In this document: piece by piece, positions 15,468 to 25,458 of the stretch
Position numbering within the stretch: the first letter of the stretch is position 1
Layout: every line of letters begins with the position of its first letter
IMG/VR virus record: IMGVR_UViG_3300030107_002065
Coordinates: 1 to 37,393 of that record
DNA: 37,393 nt
Source of the DNA: a virus
Reading direction: 5' to 3' (one strand)
The notes under the pieces: model-generated
What the model saw: only the letters and a program-made list of their open reading frames with translations
Databases searched by the model: none
What the model was told of the DNA's origin: nothing
Translations under genes and position numbers: made by a program

Positions 15468-17560
15468 TGGCAAGAATAAAACGTAATGCAATACCTAGAG
15501 ATCTTCTTGGTAGAAGGATGGAAGGACCATACGAAGTTGATCAAACTCTTACTCCTAGAGGTATAAGTAGTTTGCCTAATACTATGTTAACGTTTAGGGC
15601 TAACAACAATAACTTAGAATTAATACAAGGTGCTTTGGCTTCTCTTGGCAAATTAAGCCGTGCTGTTAACGCTTATGAAGAAAACAAGAACAAACCTGAT
15701 CCTGTCACTTTAGGAATGGCAGCTGATGCAGCAAACACAATAGGTACAGAATTAAAAATTAACTTTGACGAAGACATGTTAAATCGTGATCAAAAAAGCA
15801 AAGACGATCCTGATTACGAAAATATGTTAATAGAAAATTTAAACAGAGTTGGCACAGATTTCAGAACAAATGCGGAAGCTGTCAACAACTTTGCTTTACA
15901 ATATGCAATAAGTAAAGGTTACAATTACGATCTTTCTACGCCTGACGGTATAGAATTTGCTAAAACATTAAACAAATCTGTTTTATCTTCTGGGTTAAAA
16001 TGGATGGATAAAAACATTACAGAGCCTCGCATTAATTCTCAAATAGACGCTATGGCTAAGCACTTAGCAAATGCTGATTCATTGCAAGATTTAGTTACTT
16101 CTGATACTTCTTCTACTGTTGACACGTTTGAAGTACTAAAAGAACGACTAGTTAATTTGAGCACCTTTACTGACGAAGACGAACATAACTTTTTTTACAA
16201 CAAAGTAGATTTAGACAAGTACGCTGCTAAAGCAATGATACAAGCAGCAGAAGAAAAAATGGTTAGATTTCGTCAAACAGGAAACTTTAAAGAATCTAAA
16301 ATGGCTCTTGCTTATCTTAAGGCTATTCCTGGCGATAAATCAGACGAACTTATTGCTTTAAAACAGCAAGCATTAAAACAATTAGAAGGTCATGAATCAG
16401 CACAAGTAAATGTAAATACGTTTAATCTTTTAAAAACTCCTGGGGAAACTTTATTAAATTTTAAAGGTAGTGATACAGAAACAAGAATGTTACAGTTTGT
16501 TAATAAAGATAGTTCTATATTTAACGAACAATTTAAAAACACACTAAATGAATATGTAAACACAACTGCTGATTTGCCACACGTACAACATAGCAAGTTG
16601 CAAGTTTTATTATCTTCTTTGCCTATAGGATCTAGTGCTAGAAATTCCGTTACCAATGCTAAAGCAAATATACCTACTATTGCTGAGTTGCAAAAACAAA
16701 TGCAAGACCAAGAAAACTTTTTATTGGGAGAAGCAGACAAAGAAATATTTGCTTATTTGCAATCTAACACAAACCCAGCAAATCGTTCTTATTCCATAAC
16801 CGATCCTACAACAGGAAACAAGATTACATACCAAGGGGAAGAACAATTTAAACAATATTTAAGATCTAAATATGTAGGAAGTTTTACTCCATTAGTTATA
16901 GATTCATTTAATCTATTAAACAGAACTGAACGGTACGACATAACAGAAGACAAACGTACTCAACAAGCTTTAAATTTTATGGAGTTAGACGGGCTATTAT
17001 TTAATGCTGATACTAATGCAGCACGTGATCACTATCTTCGTAGAGCTAAAGAAGATTTAAAAAACAAAGAAATAACAGTAGATCAAATGCAAAAGTTACA
17101 TGATGCAAGCCAAAGATTTGCAGCAGACAAGGTGTCTGCTTTGTCTGATAGTACATGGCTAGACTTTGAGCAACAATTAAGAGTACGTGCGTTTGATTTG
17201 CTAGGACAAGACGTTAAAAAAGTTGGCGGTATGACAAATAGGTTGACAGCAAGGACTGTATTTACTGGCAAACCACCTAAAGAAGGAGCTCGTGCTAGAA
17301 TAGAACAGATCATATTAGATGTGCAACGCAAATGGGTAGACCAATACTCTACTAAAAACAGCGATATATATAAGTTTTTGAGAACAAATAAAGAAGATCA
17401 ATTAAGAGTAGCGGTACGAACTGCATTGTATGAAACTCAAATGTATAACATTGTAAACGATGCTGGTAAATCTACCAACGCTACGTTGGCTGAGTTTGCT
17501 TTTAATCAAATAGAAAAAGCTATGCCAGCTTTCCTCCCAGACGACTTTCCGAAAGAGTAA
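15467..17560 (+). CDS. Internal virion protein, T7 gp15-like
   Basis: A 697-residue, largely helical protein (T7 gp15 is 747). It occupies the gp15 place between gp14-like and gp16-like genes. In T7 this protein forms the hexameric periplasmic tunnel during ejection. The N-terminus is basic with an Arg-rich stretch (ARIKRNAIPRDLLGRRM), then NLELIQGALASLGKLSRAVN. TPDGIEFAKTLNKSVLSSGL is in the region typical of the family. There are no enzyme motifs. Assignment rests on size, helical character and order rather than a diagnostic motif. ATG 15467 overlaps the preceding stop. Confidence 0.78.
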   Translation: MARIKRNAIPRDLLGRRMEGPYEVDQTLTPRGISSLPNTMLTFRANNNNLELIQGALASLGKLSRAVNAYEENKNKPDPVTLGMAADAANTIGTELKINFDEDMLNRDQKSKDDPDYENMLIENLNRVGTDFRTNAEAVNNFALQYAISKGYNYDLSTPDGIEFAKTLNKSVLSSGLKWMDKNITEPRINSQIDAMAKHLANADSLQDLVTSDTSSTVDTFEVLKERLVNLSTFTDEDEHNFFYNKVDLDKYAAKAMIQAAEEKMVRFRQTGNFKESKMALAYLKAIPGDKSDELIALKQQALKQLEGHESAQVNVNTFNLLKTPGETLLNFKGSDTETRMLQFVNKDSSIFNEQFKNTLNEYVNTTADLPHVQHSKLQVLLSSLPIGSSARNSVTNAKANIPTIAELQKQMQDQENFLLGEADKEIFAYLQSNTNPANRSYSITDPTTGNKITYQGEEQFKQYLRSKYVGSFTPLVIDSFNLLNRTERYDITEDKRTQQALNFMELDGLLFNADTNAARDHYLRRAKEDLKNKEITVDQMQKLHDASQRFAADKVSALSDSTWLDFEQQLRVRAFDLLGQDVKKVGGMTNRLTARTVFTGKPPKEGARARIEQIILDVQRKWVDQYSTKNSDIYKFLRTNKEDQLRVAVRTALYETQMYNIVNDAGKSTNATLAEFAFNQIEKAMPAFLPDDFPKE

Positions 17561-17572
17561 AGGAATTAAATA

Positions 17573-20500
17573 ATGTCTAACGAACAACCTCTTCCTGTTG
17601 ACCCAGCACCTGTAGCTCCTGAAGAAATTACAGAGCCTACTCCTGAAGAACTTTTAGAAAGTCCAGAAGACTCTGTAGAAGTTCCAGAAGAACAGTTTGT
17701 AGAAACACCTCCTGCTTTAGAAGAAGCTGGAGAAGAAACAATTGTTAAAGAAAAAACCATTTTAGAAGAAGCAGAAGGAATAGAAGAGCCAGAAGATACC
17801 CAAGAAGAAGATACCGATCCTTTTACTTTAGAAAACATACAAGAACAAGTAACTGAAAAATTTGATCCTGCTAAAGAAGACTTTGAAGAACGCACGTTTG
17901 ATATAGACAAAGAAGGTGTTTACCCTAAATCTAAAGAAGAAATGCCTTGGCATCTTAAATGGAATATTCATGTGGGATTGTTAGAAGCATTTGCTGATCA
18001 AGGTTTAATACGAAGTCCTTTTGAACAGTTTGCTGAGTTAAGAGATCGTATACCTGAAGAAGCTTATCAATATTTAGACCCACAAGATCGTGTTATTTTA
18101 GAAGGAGCCTTTACTCTTAACGATGCTGCACGTGGTGGTGGCAAAGCAGGACTAGAAAATTTTAACACAGGAATAGATATTTTTAATTATCTAACTAATA
18201 AAAATCTTTCTACTTTTGATACTGACGCTATGTTTGGTGTTCCTGAAGATACTCTTGGTGCAGTAGCAGAAGGGTTTGGACAATTTTTAACTTTGTTTCT
18301 ACCGTGGATGGGTGCTGGTCGAGCAGTACGAGGAGCAGTTGGTTTAAAGAATACTTTGTTTTCTAGCATAGCTATCGATGCATTTGCAAGTGTTATGGCT
18401 TCTTCTACTGGCTTTGATCCTGAAAAAGGTGGCGTGTTTACTATGGTAGAACAAGCCATGAACAACGGCACTTTGCCAAGAAGTCAATTTCTAACCGCAG
18501 CTGCTCAAGTGTTTGACAGCACTCAGTACGAAGGCAATGATCGTATTAAAGGAAGAATTGCATTAGGATTTGAAGACGCATTGCTTACTCCATTCTTTGA
18601 ATTGTTACGTGTACCTGGTGCTGTCATTGGAAAAGGCAAAAAGTTTGTTGCTTCAAAAGAAGTACGTAAACAAACTAAAATAGCTATAGAACAAATTCGT
18701 GCACGTAATGCTCGTGCTGAAGAAATACTTCAAGAAAATCCAAACATGTCTGAATCTTCTTTGTTGATTCAATTGCAAATGGAAGGTTTAGGATTTAACC
18801 AAATACAAGACAACTACATCTTGCCAGCATTTACTAAACTAGCTTCTGAAGCATTTAACATACCAACTGAGCAAGCCGAAATGATTGTGGCTAAATTTGT
18901 AGGAGGCGGATTAGATCCTGAGCGTGTGTTCTTTGGTAATGGGAACATTTCTCCTGGTGCACAACAAGTAATGTTAAATCAATCTACAGCTGGTAAACGG
19001 TTTAGAGATGAAGATATATTTAGAGACAACGCTAAAGACATTGATTTGTCTAACGCTAACAGAAAGTTTGGCCCTGGCAAATTAAATCCATCAATAAGAG
19101 AAAGCATTAACAAACTTAAATTAAATAAACAAGATACTGCGGACGTACAACAAAGTGTGTCTAGTGTGCTTCAACGATTTCCAAAAGGAAAAGATGGACC
19201 CTGGGAAACATTAGAAGTTCAATCAGTTAAACTAATTAAAGATAGCAAAGGCAACGTTAAGAAAAATCCTAAAACTGGTTTGCCAGAAGTAGACGTAACG
19301 TTTAAACAAATACCTTATACCTTTAACAGAGATAAATCTGGAAAGCCATTTAAAATTGGTTCCCCTGAAGCTAAACGTAGAAAGAAACAATTAGCTAAAA
19401 AAATGGTAGCTGAGTTAAAAGAATTAAAAGCTAAGGCTAACGCAGGTGATCAAAGAGCTAAAGACATACTTAATGCCCGTACTTGGTACAGCGGTATGGA
19501 AGAACGCTTAGGCAGAGAATGGGGTGGCTATGTAGATATGTTTGGCGAAATGCTAGGAGCAACTAGTCCACAAACACCTGTAGCTCAGAACTACATTAAT
19601 GCACAACAAATTATAGAAAATTTTACTAAGGGTAGATACGATGATGTTTTATCTCGATATGTAGCACACTTAGAAAACAATGGCACACATCAAACATGGA
19701 TTGATGGTGGCGGTGAAATAATCGGAAAAATAAATCCTAAAACTGGTAAACCAGATATTGGACCTAAAGAATTATTTGCACCTCAATTTGATAACAATGG
19801 CAAGCCAATACGTAAAACTGTTGGCGATCCAGGATTGTATGGAACAAACACAAGAAACATAATGGAAGTTCTTGCTACTAAATGGTGGGAAGGGAAATTT
19901 GGTAAACCTGGTGGTGCACCTAAAGCTTTAACATTTGCTGGTAATTTAATTGGATACACAAAGAAAGCTACGATAGATGTATGGGCTGCTAGACAATTGC
20001 AAAGATTGTCAGGTAAGAAAATGGTTCCGCCTCCTGCCGAAGGTGCTGTTGGTGGACAATTCTTAAAAAGTGGCAAGCCTGGCGGAGCCTATGGATTTGC
20101 ATCTGATGTATTAGATGACGCTGTAGAAATGCTACGCAAAGAAGGCGGTGAGTTTGAAAATGTAGATCCTAGAGATTTGCAAGCTATTATGTGGTTCCAA
20201 GAAAAAGCATTGTGGGCTGATCAAGGTCTAGGTTCTTTAGGTGGCTCTATGGAATCATTGGCTTCTATGTTTAATGCTCAACGTTATGTTATTGGTTCAT
20301 CTGTTGCACGAGAAGTTCGTCCGTTAGGTTCACGAACTATTTTAAGTACTGGACCAGACGGCAAGCCCATGAACTTTACAATAACTGGTCAAGACCGAGA
20401 GTTATTTGAAAAGGCTAAAAACTTTGTAGAACTAGAAGCACGTAATGATGACACTATAGGTGCGGTATCCTTTGGTGAAAATCTTGGAATCTTTGAACTA

Positions 20501-23500
20501 AAAGGTGAAGATTCTTTTCATTTAGAAGTAACAACTAAGAATGTTGTAGGTCGTGTTGAAGATATTGACCCTGCTACAGGAAAGAAAAGAATAGATCCTG
20601 CTACTGGTAAACCTGTAACTAAATCAGTATTTCAAATAGAAGCCAGACCAGACGCTGGCTCTGTTGTGCGAATGGCTTCATACGTAGGAAAGATTGGCGA
20701 TCAAGATGCGGTTATGGTTTCCCGTGTATTACCTGCTGGAAACTTAGATGAAACATTAGAACAAGTACCTAACGCTCGTCCTGGTTTAGAAATGTATTTT
20801 GACAAGCCTGTTAGCGTTCAAGAAGCTACTGTAGTTTTAAATAGATTAAAAGAAGAAGGACTAGGTGCACAAACTATAAACGAAGTTAGCAGAGGTACTA
20901 CTCGTGCTGGCTCTAACAAGATTATAGGTATTCGTGCTGTTTATGTACCTGAATTTGATCCTATGGCTTCTAGCTTTGTAGGAAATAAAGAAGGTGCACT
21001 AGCCCACGTAAAAGGACAATTTGAAAGATTTGATGACCTAGCAGATGTATTTGACGGCTATACTGTATCTGAACAAGGTGTTCAATTTAACCGTGTAGAC
21101 GTAAGTGCGTTTGACACAAAAATATTAGGAAGGGAAGACTATGACAGAGTCCTCGAAGAAATCAATGCTGGAACACCTGTACGATCGGTCGATAGAGAAG
21201 CGTGGCCCCAACGCTCCTGGCACGATCAGATTGAAGAGACAACTGGACGCAGCGAAGGCGGAGCAAAACAACCAGGTGATGGAGAAATATCTAATCCAAG
21301 GTCTGGGTCGAGCCCAAGAGAGTTAAACCAAGCAGCTAGTAATGCCGACACTCCTAGAGGTCGTGCTGTATTAGATGAACTTTCAGGTGTTGCTTTTATC
21401 AATGGATTAGAAGCTGCCGATGTTTCTACAGCTGTACACGAATTTAGTCATGCATTAAATGCACAACTTATAGCAGACGATAGTGTGTTGGCTAAAGAGT
21501 TAGCAGACTTTTATGGCGTTAAAGATGGCAAGTGGACTGACGAAGCTTACGAACGATTTGCAGAAGATTCAGAAAAATTTATGTCTGAAGCTTTTGAAGG
21601 TGCTCCTGGTCCTTTAGGAGAAATAGCTGCACGTATACGTGACATTTATGTTTCTTCTAGAGGTACACCTTTAGAAAAAAGGATGAAACCAGAAGTAAAA
21701 CAGTTCTTTGAAAACTTATTACTAAGAAATGATTTGCCAATTCAATACCTGCCAGGTAAATACATGGCTCCTATTAGCTGGACTCCTTTAGTAAAACGAG
21801 TTAAAGAGTTAGAGGAACTAGGAGAAGATTGGCGAGAAACTATTACACCTGACATGATTCTTGCTACGGCACGAGTTAAGAAAACTGGAAAGATAAACAG
21901 AGCTTTAGATCCAGACGAATCGCAAACTTTATTTAACGCAGACGATGCTGATGACGTTCATAAAATGTTAGCAGCATTTGAACACTTTGCAGTAACGTTA
22001 AGAAAAGAAAAATTAATGAGCAATTCGTTTGAAGATGCAACTAATAAAGATGCAGTTGATTTATACAACATGTTACTTGGTAGAGAAGATGACCAGTTGC
22101 ACGAAACCTTTGCAGAACTTATGACAACTGATGCACGAGTAGATGGTAGTGGTCCTGCTAGAACGGTAGCTGTAAACATGGCGTTGTCTATGCATTTAGA
22201 AAAAGTACATAGACTTGCTCTTAAAGCTGACAAGACAGGATCTATAGTTGATCATGCCAAACTACAACGTGCGTTCATGGACTTTCAATATGTAAGTCAT
22301 ATGGTAGCAATGAAGAAACGTAGTGATGGTCAATCATTGCGTGCATGGAATCAACCAGTCAACATGCCTACTGATGAAGATTTATCAGATCCTGCAAAAG
22401 CTTTAGACTTTATGAATAAATTAAAGTTAGATCCTTTAAGCAATCAACAAATCATTAACTTTATTAAACAAGGGGGTGATCCTAAATCTCACGAAGGATT
22501 GAAAGCATTAAGAGATGCAAGTAAAATTGCTGTGTTTGGAAACAAGTCACAAGGTCAAGGCAGAGCAGCAACGCAAGAATTCTTTGTAAACAATTTGTTA
22601 TCTAACCCAGAAACTGCTTTAGGTATATCCTTTTTAAGTCCGTTGTTAACTTTAACATTAGATGGTGCTTCTAAATTTGTAGGTGCTTTACTTGGTGCAG
22701 ACGCAAGAACTATGAACGAGGTTCTTGTAAACCTTAAACAAAACATACAGAATTTACACATTTCTATGTATTACGCTATGAGAACCGCAAAGAATGAAGT
22801 TGCTACTCTTATGCCAGGTAGAGAATTAAACGATGCTAACTTTGATCAAAGAGCAATACGAATGGACGCTGAAGGTCCATTAGATCCTCGTCATGTTGTT
22901 AATGGAATAGGACAAGTAGTTCGTACTCCAAGTAGAGCTATTATGACTATTGACGAATTGTTTAGACAAACCTCTGCACGCTCTGCTGCGTATACTAAAT
23001 CTTACAGAGACTATGTTGACAATTACATAGCAGTAGGACAGCAAGAAGGTCGCATACCCATGCAACTAAGTAGAATGGGAGAAATGCGTTATCAAAACGA
23101 AATTCATAGAACAGCACATCAACATGCATTAAAAGAAACCAAAGAAGTTATTAAAGATGGTAGGTTGCAAGACCAACATGCAATTATGCAAAAAGTAATG
23201 AACTCTCCTGAAGCTCAAGCATTACAGGACAAGCCTCATGAAAGAGCTTTGTACATAATGCAAAAGACTCAAGAAATGTACACGCCTAGACAACACGAAC
23301 TTGTTGAACATGCAAAAGAAGCAGCGGTCAAGCCTGTCTTCCAGGGAGACATTGGCCCTAACGCAGAAAGATTTCAGAAGTTTTTAGACAACACTTCGTG
23401 GGGTATTGGACGATTGTTTGTGCCGTTCTTTAGGACACCTGTTAATGTAATGGGTAGGTTTTTACAATATGTTCCTACTGCGTTAGCAGAGTCTGCTTTT

Positions 23501-24865
23501 CACACAGCAGCTACAGTTGCAACTGGTGGACGAAGACTTGCAGAAGGCGGACGTTCGTTTAAATTAGAAAACAGCCCGTTGTATAAATACCACACTAAGC
23601 ATTTAGAAAGAGTAAATAGTGCTGACCCAGTAATACGAGCAGAAGCACTTGGACAACAAACTGTTGGCCTCGGTTTATTAATGTTTAATTATGATTTGTA
23701 TCAACAAGGTATTATTACTGGCAATGGTCCTAATGATCCTACAGAACGAAAAATATTAATGCAAACAGGTTGGCAACCTTACTCTGTTAAAATTGGTGAC
23801 ACTTATTACAGTATTTCACGATTAGATCCTTATGGAATGTTTACTGGCATGGTTGCTGATTTCTTTGACTTATTAGAATCAGAACCAGACATACCAGAAG
23901 ATGAGCAGAACAATATGTTTACTGCCTTGTTGTATACCACTATGTCGCAAATAGAAAAAATGCCTATGTTGCAAGGTGCAAGTGATCTTGCACAAGCTGT
24001 AGGTAATCCAAAGCGTGAAGGAATGAAGTGGGTTAAAAATACAAGCTCTAACTTTCTAGTTCCTTTTTCTTCTTTCCAAAATGCTTTGGCTAAATACAAC
24101 GACCCAATAGTTAGAGAAACAAGATCTTATTGGGATGCTCATGCAGCTAGAACTGTGTACGGTGATCTAACTAGAAAAGCACCTCCTAAATATAGTGCTA
24201 TTGGTGAGCCTTACACTCGTATGACAGAAGCAGCAGCTAAAAGACAGAAAGAAAAAGGGTTTGTGTTAAAGACGTTTGATTTAATAAATCCAATAAGAAC
24301 TTCGCAAGTCGCAGACGATATTGTTTGGCAAGGTCTTGCTTCTTTAGAGCATTCTTTTAGACCGCCACATGCTAGTTATCTTGGAGTAGATCTAACTGAG
24401 TTTGATGGTCCTGAAGGATATCCATTTAATGCGTATACCTACATGATGGAAGAAGTCGGAAAGGCTAAATTAGATATAGGATTAAACGACAGTTCTGGAA
24501 ACGTTTTAGGCGAGATGACTTTACGAGAAACATTAACACATGCGTTTACTCCTGGCACTCCCTTAAATGATCAATTAGAACAATTAAAGTTAATGCCTCT
24601 TGAGCCCAACCAGACTACTACTCCAGCTGCGGGATTAATTCAAGAAATTATTGCTGGTTATCATATGGCTGGAAGAATGGCTTTACTAAAGAACGTTCCA
24701 GGTATAAAGAAAGAAATCTATACTGCTGAACGTGATGTCCTTGAAAAACAAAAAGCTTTGTTTGAATCTCAAGGTAATTTAGAAATGGCAAAAGAAGCTT
24801 CTTCTCAGCTCAGTTCTATAAATGAAGAATTAAAGCAACTTACAGAAGGAGTGACAAATGAGTGA
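17573..24865 (+). CDS. Giant gp16-like ejection protein: polyvalent protein with zincin motif and LPD38-like C-terminus
   Basis: A 2430-residue protein (T7 gp16 is 1318) in the gp16 position. By eye: an acidic Pro/Glu-rich N-terminus (1-115); a hydrophobic Gly-rich segment (EGFGQFLTLFLPWMGAGRAV, ~230-250); a globular domain with RTWYSGMEERLG, ATSPQTPVAQNYINAQQ, ATIDVWAARQLQRL and DLQAIMWFQEKALW (~636-890), a set seen in phage polyvalent proteins; a Gly/Ser/Arg-rich linker (~1190-1252); a metallopeptidase-like HEFSH motif (1289-1293) with candidate third ligand in EKFMSEAFEG; and a long C-terminal region (~1680-2330) with TPSRAIMTIDELFRQTSARS and FFRTPVNVMGRFLQYVP, matching the LPD38 pattern. 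It probably enters the host with the DNA. There is no evident lytic transglycosylase domain as in T7 gp16. Confidence 0.8.
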   Translation: MSNEQPLPVDPAPVAPEEITEPTPEELLESPEDSVEVPEEQFVETPPALEEAGEETIVKEKTILEEAEGIEEPEDTQEEDTDPFTLENIQEQVTEKFDPAKEDFEERTFDIDKEGVYPKSKEEMPWHLKWNIHVGLLEAFADQGLIRSPFEQFAELRDRIPEEAYQYLDPQDRVILEGAFTLNDAARGGGKAGLENFNTGIDIFNYLTNKNLSTFDTDAMFGVPEDTLGAVAEGFGQFLTLFLPWMGAGRAVRGAVGLKNTLFSSIAIDAFASVMASSTGFDPEKGGVFTMVEQAMNNGTLPRSQFLTAAAQVFDSTQYEGNDRIKGRIALGFEDALLTPFFELLRVPGAVIGKGKKFVASKEVRKQTKIAIEQIRARNARAEEILQENPNMSESSLLIQLQMEGLGFNQIQDNYILPAFTKLASEAFNIPTEQAEMIVAKFVGGGLDPERVFFGNGNISPGAQQVMLNQSTAGKRFRDEDIFRDNAKDIDLSNANRKFGPGKLNPSIRESINKLKLNKQDTADVQQSVSSVLQRFPKGKDGPWETLEVQSVKLIKDSKGNVKKNPKTGLPEVDVTFKQIPYTFNRDKSGKPFKIGSPEAKRRKKQLAKKMVAELKELKAKANAGDQRAKDILNARTWYSGMEERLGREWGGYVDMFGEMLGATSPQTPVAQNYINAQQIIENFTKGRYDDVLSRYVAHLENNGTHQTWIDGGGEIIGKINPKTGKPDIGPKELFAPQFDNNGKPIRKTVGDPGLYGTNTRNIMEVLATKWWEGKFGKPGGAPKALTFAGNLIGYTKKATIDVWAARQLQRLSGKKMVPPPAEGAVGGQFLKSGKPGGAYGFASDVLDDAVEMLRKEGGEFENVDPRDLQAIMWFQEKALWADQGLGSLGGSMESLASMFNAQRYVIGSSVAREVRPLGSRTILSTGPDGKPMNFTITGQDRELFEKAKNFVELEARNDDTIGAVSFGENLGIFELKGEDSFHLEVTTKNVVGRVEDIDPATGKKRIDPATGKPVTKSVFQIEARPDAGSVVRMASYVGKIGDQDAVMVSRVLPAGNLDETLEQVPNARPGLEMYFDKPVSVQEATVVLNRLKEEGLGAQTINEVSRGTTRAGSNKIIGIRAVYVPEFDPMASSFVGNKEGALAHVKGQFERFDDLADVFDGYTVSEQGVQFNRVDVSAFDTKILGREDYDRVLEEINAGTPVRSVDREAWPQRSWHDQIEETTGRSEGGAKQPGDGEISNPRSGSSPRELNQAASNADTPRGRAVLDELSGVAFINGLEAADVSTAVHEFSHALNAQLIADDSVLAKELADFYGVKDGKWTDEAYERFAEDSEKFMSEAFEGAPGPLGEIAARIRDIYVSSRGTPLEKRMKPEVKQFFENLLLRNDLPIQYLPGKYMAPISWTPLVKRVKELEELGEDWRETITPDMILATARVKKTGKINRALDPDESQTLFNADDADDVHKMLAAFEHFAVTLRKEKLMSNSFEDATNKDAVDLYNMLLGREDDQLHETFAELMTTDARVDGSGPARTVAVNMALSMHLEKVHRLALKADKTGSIVDHAKLQRAFMDFQYVSHMVAMKKRSDGQSLRAWNQPVNMPTDEDLSDPAKALDFMNKLKLDPLSNQQIINFIKQGGDPKSHEGLKALRDASKIAVFGNKSQGQGRAATQEFFVNNLLSNPETALGISFLSPLLTLTLDGASKFVGALLGADARTMNEVLVNLKQNIQNLHISMYYAMRTAKNEVATLMPGRELNDANFDQRAIRMDAEGPLDPRHVVNGIGQVVRTPSRAIMTIDELFRQTSARSAAYTKSYRDYVDNYIAVGQQEGRIPMQLSRMGEMRYQNEIHRTAHQHALKETKEVIKDGRLQDQHAIMQKVMNSPEAQALQDKPHERALYIMQKTQEMYTPRQHELVEHAKEAAVKPVFQGDIGPNAERFQKFLDNTSWGIGRLFVPFFRTPVNVMGRFLQYVPTALAESAFHTAATVATGGRRLAEGGRSFKLENSPLYKYHTKHLERVNSADPVIRAEALGQQTVGLGLLMFNYDLYQQGIITGNGPNDPTERKILMQTGWQPYSVKIGDTYYSISRLDPYGMFTGMVADFFDLLESEPDIPEDEQNNMFTALLYTTMSQIEKMPMLQGASDLAQAVGNPKREGMKWVKNTSSNFLVPFSSFQNALAKYNDPIVRETRSYWDAHAARTVYGDLTRKAPPKYSAIGEPYTRMTEAAAKRQKEKGFVLKTFDLINPIRTSQVADDIVWQGLASLEHSFRPPHASYLGVDLTEFDGPEGYPFNAYTYMMEEVGKAKLDIGLNDSSGNVLGEMTLRETLTHAFTPGTPLNDQLEQLKLMPLEPNQTTTPAAGLIQEIIAGYHMAGRMALLKNVPGIKKEIYTAERDVLEKQKALFESQGNLEMAKEASSQLSSINEELKQLTEGVTNE
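21141..21326 (+). CDS. Small gene nested in the +1 frame of the giant ejection protein
   Basis: A 61-residue reading frame starting MTESSKKSMLEHLYDRSIEK, then RGPNAPGTIRLKRQLDAAKA, entirely inside the larger gene but in another frame. ATG 21141 sits behind AGGAAGGGAAG (21128-21138), a strong Shine-Dalgarno match. The product is a plausible charged helical protein. The host frame across the same bases encodes a disordered-looking linker (GGAKQPGDGEISNPRSGSS). I counted 95 G/C of 186 bases here (51%), against 23/60 and 24/60 in flanking stretches. The pattern suggests that this frame is or was the constrained one. It could be a functional nested gene or a fossil small gene trapped by fusion of two larger genes. 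Confidence 0.5.
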   Translation: MTESSKKSMLEHLYDRSIEKRGPNAPGTIRLKRQLDAAKAEQNNQVMEKYLIQGLGRAQES

Positions 24866-25133
24866 AAAGCTAGATATTTTATCTGAAGGGTTTGATGACT
24901 TCCTTTTACGCATATTAAAAGAGGGTCGTGAGATAATGGACAGAGACGGAAATGTACAACGAGTTGAGTTGACTGCTGCTGATTTAAACGTAATACGGCA
25001 ACGTCTGAAGGACTGCGGAATCACAGCAGTTCCTATGTCCAACAATCCAATAGGACACATCTTGGAGGAGATGAAATCTCGCAATGTAAAAATGCCACCG
25101 ATCTCTATGGAGGACGATGTGGCTACAGCCTAA
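24858..25133 (+). CDS. Terminase small subunit (T7 gp18-like)
   Basis: A 91-residue protein in the usual place before the large terminase. It recognises concatemeric DNA and hands it to the large subunit. LSEGFDDFLLRILKEGREIM then LTAADLNVIRQRLKDCGITA matches the ELLRRIESGEASAxDLNVARQFLKDNGI pattern of small terminases in marine podoviruses. An inserted turn (DRDGNVQRVE) lengthens the middle. It ends with an acidic tail. ATG 24858 overlaps the giant gene's stop by 8 bases and follows AGAAGGAG. Confidence 0.82.
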   Translation: MSEKLDILSEGFDDFLLRILKEGREIMDRDGNVQRVELTAADLNVIRQRLKDCGITAVPMSNNPIGHILEEMKSRNVKMPPISMEDDVATA

Positions 25134-25146
25134 AAGGGGTCGGGGG

Positions 25147-25458
25147 ATGCCAAACAATGACGAACTCGCTGCGAAAGAGCGTGGCGGATATCCTATCGTA
25201 TTTGTAGATTGGGTAGACAGCTGCGAGCAATTAGACGCTGCTGGACGCAATTCAGAAATAAATTTATACGATTTGCCAGAGCCTCAACGAATATTCCAAG
25301 CAGGTTTTTTAATTCACAATGATCCTGATTACATAGTAGTTGCTGGAGGCATGAAGCCAGAATTAGAAACTTTCGACTACGTCATATCTATACCTAGAGT
25401 TGCTATACACATTATTCGTTATTTAGAAATAACTAAAGAAAACGTTGGTATTTCCTAA
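25147..25458 (+). CDS. Conserved small protein beside the terminase
   Basis: A 103-residue protein. I choose ATG 25147, 7 bases after AAGGGG (25134-25139); an in-frame ATG at 25117 would lie inside the terminase small subunit. The pattern PIVFVDWVDSCEQLDA, QAGFLIHNDPDYIVVAGG and ISIPRVAIHIIRYLEI (Trp-x-Asp near the start, GxLxxxDPDxxxxA in the middle, IPRxxI at the end) recurs in short proteins next to phage terminase or lysis genes. It looks like a small beta-barrel-like domain. The function is unknown. It is coupled to the next gene at TAATG. Confidence 0.7.
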   Translation: MPNNDELAAKERGGYPIVFVDWVDSCEQLDAAGRNSEINLYDLPEPQRIFQAGFLIHNDPDYIVVAGGMKPELETFDYVISIPRVAIHIIRYLEITKENVGIS

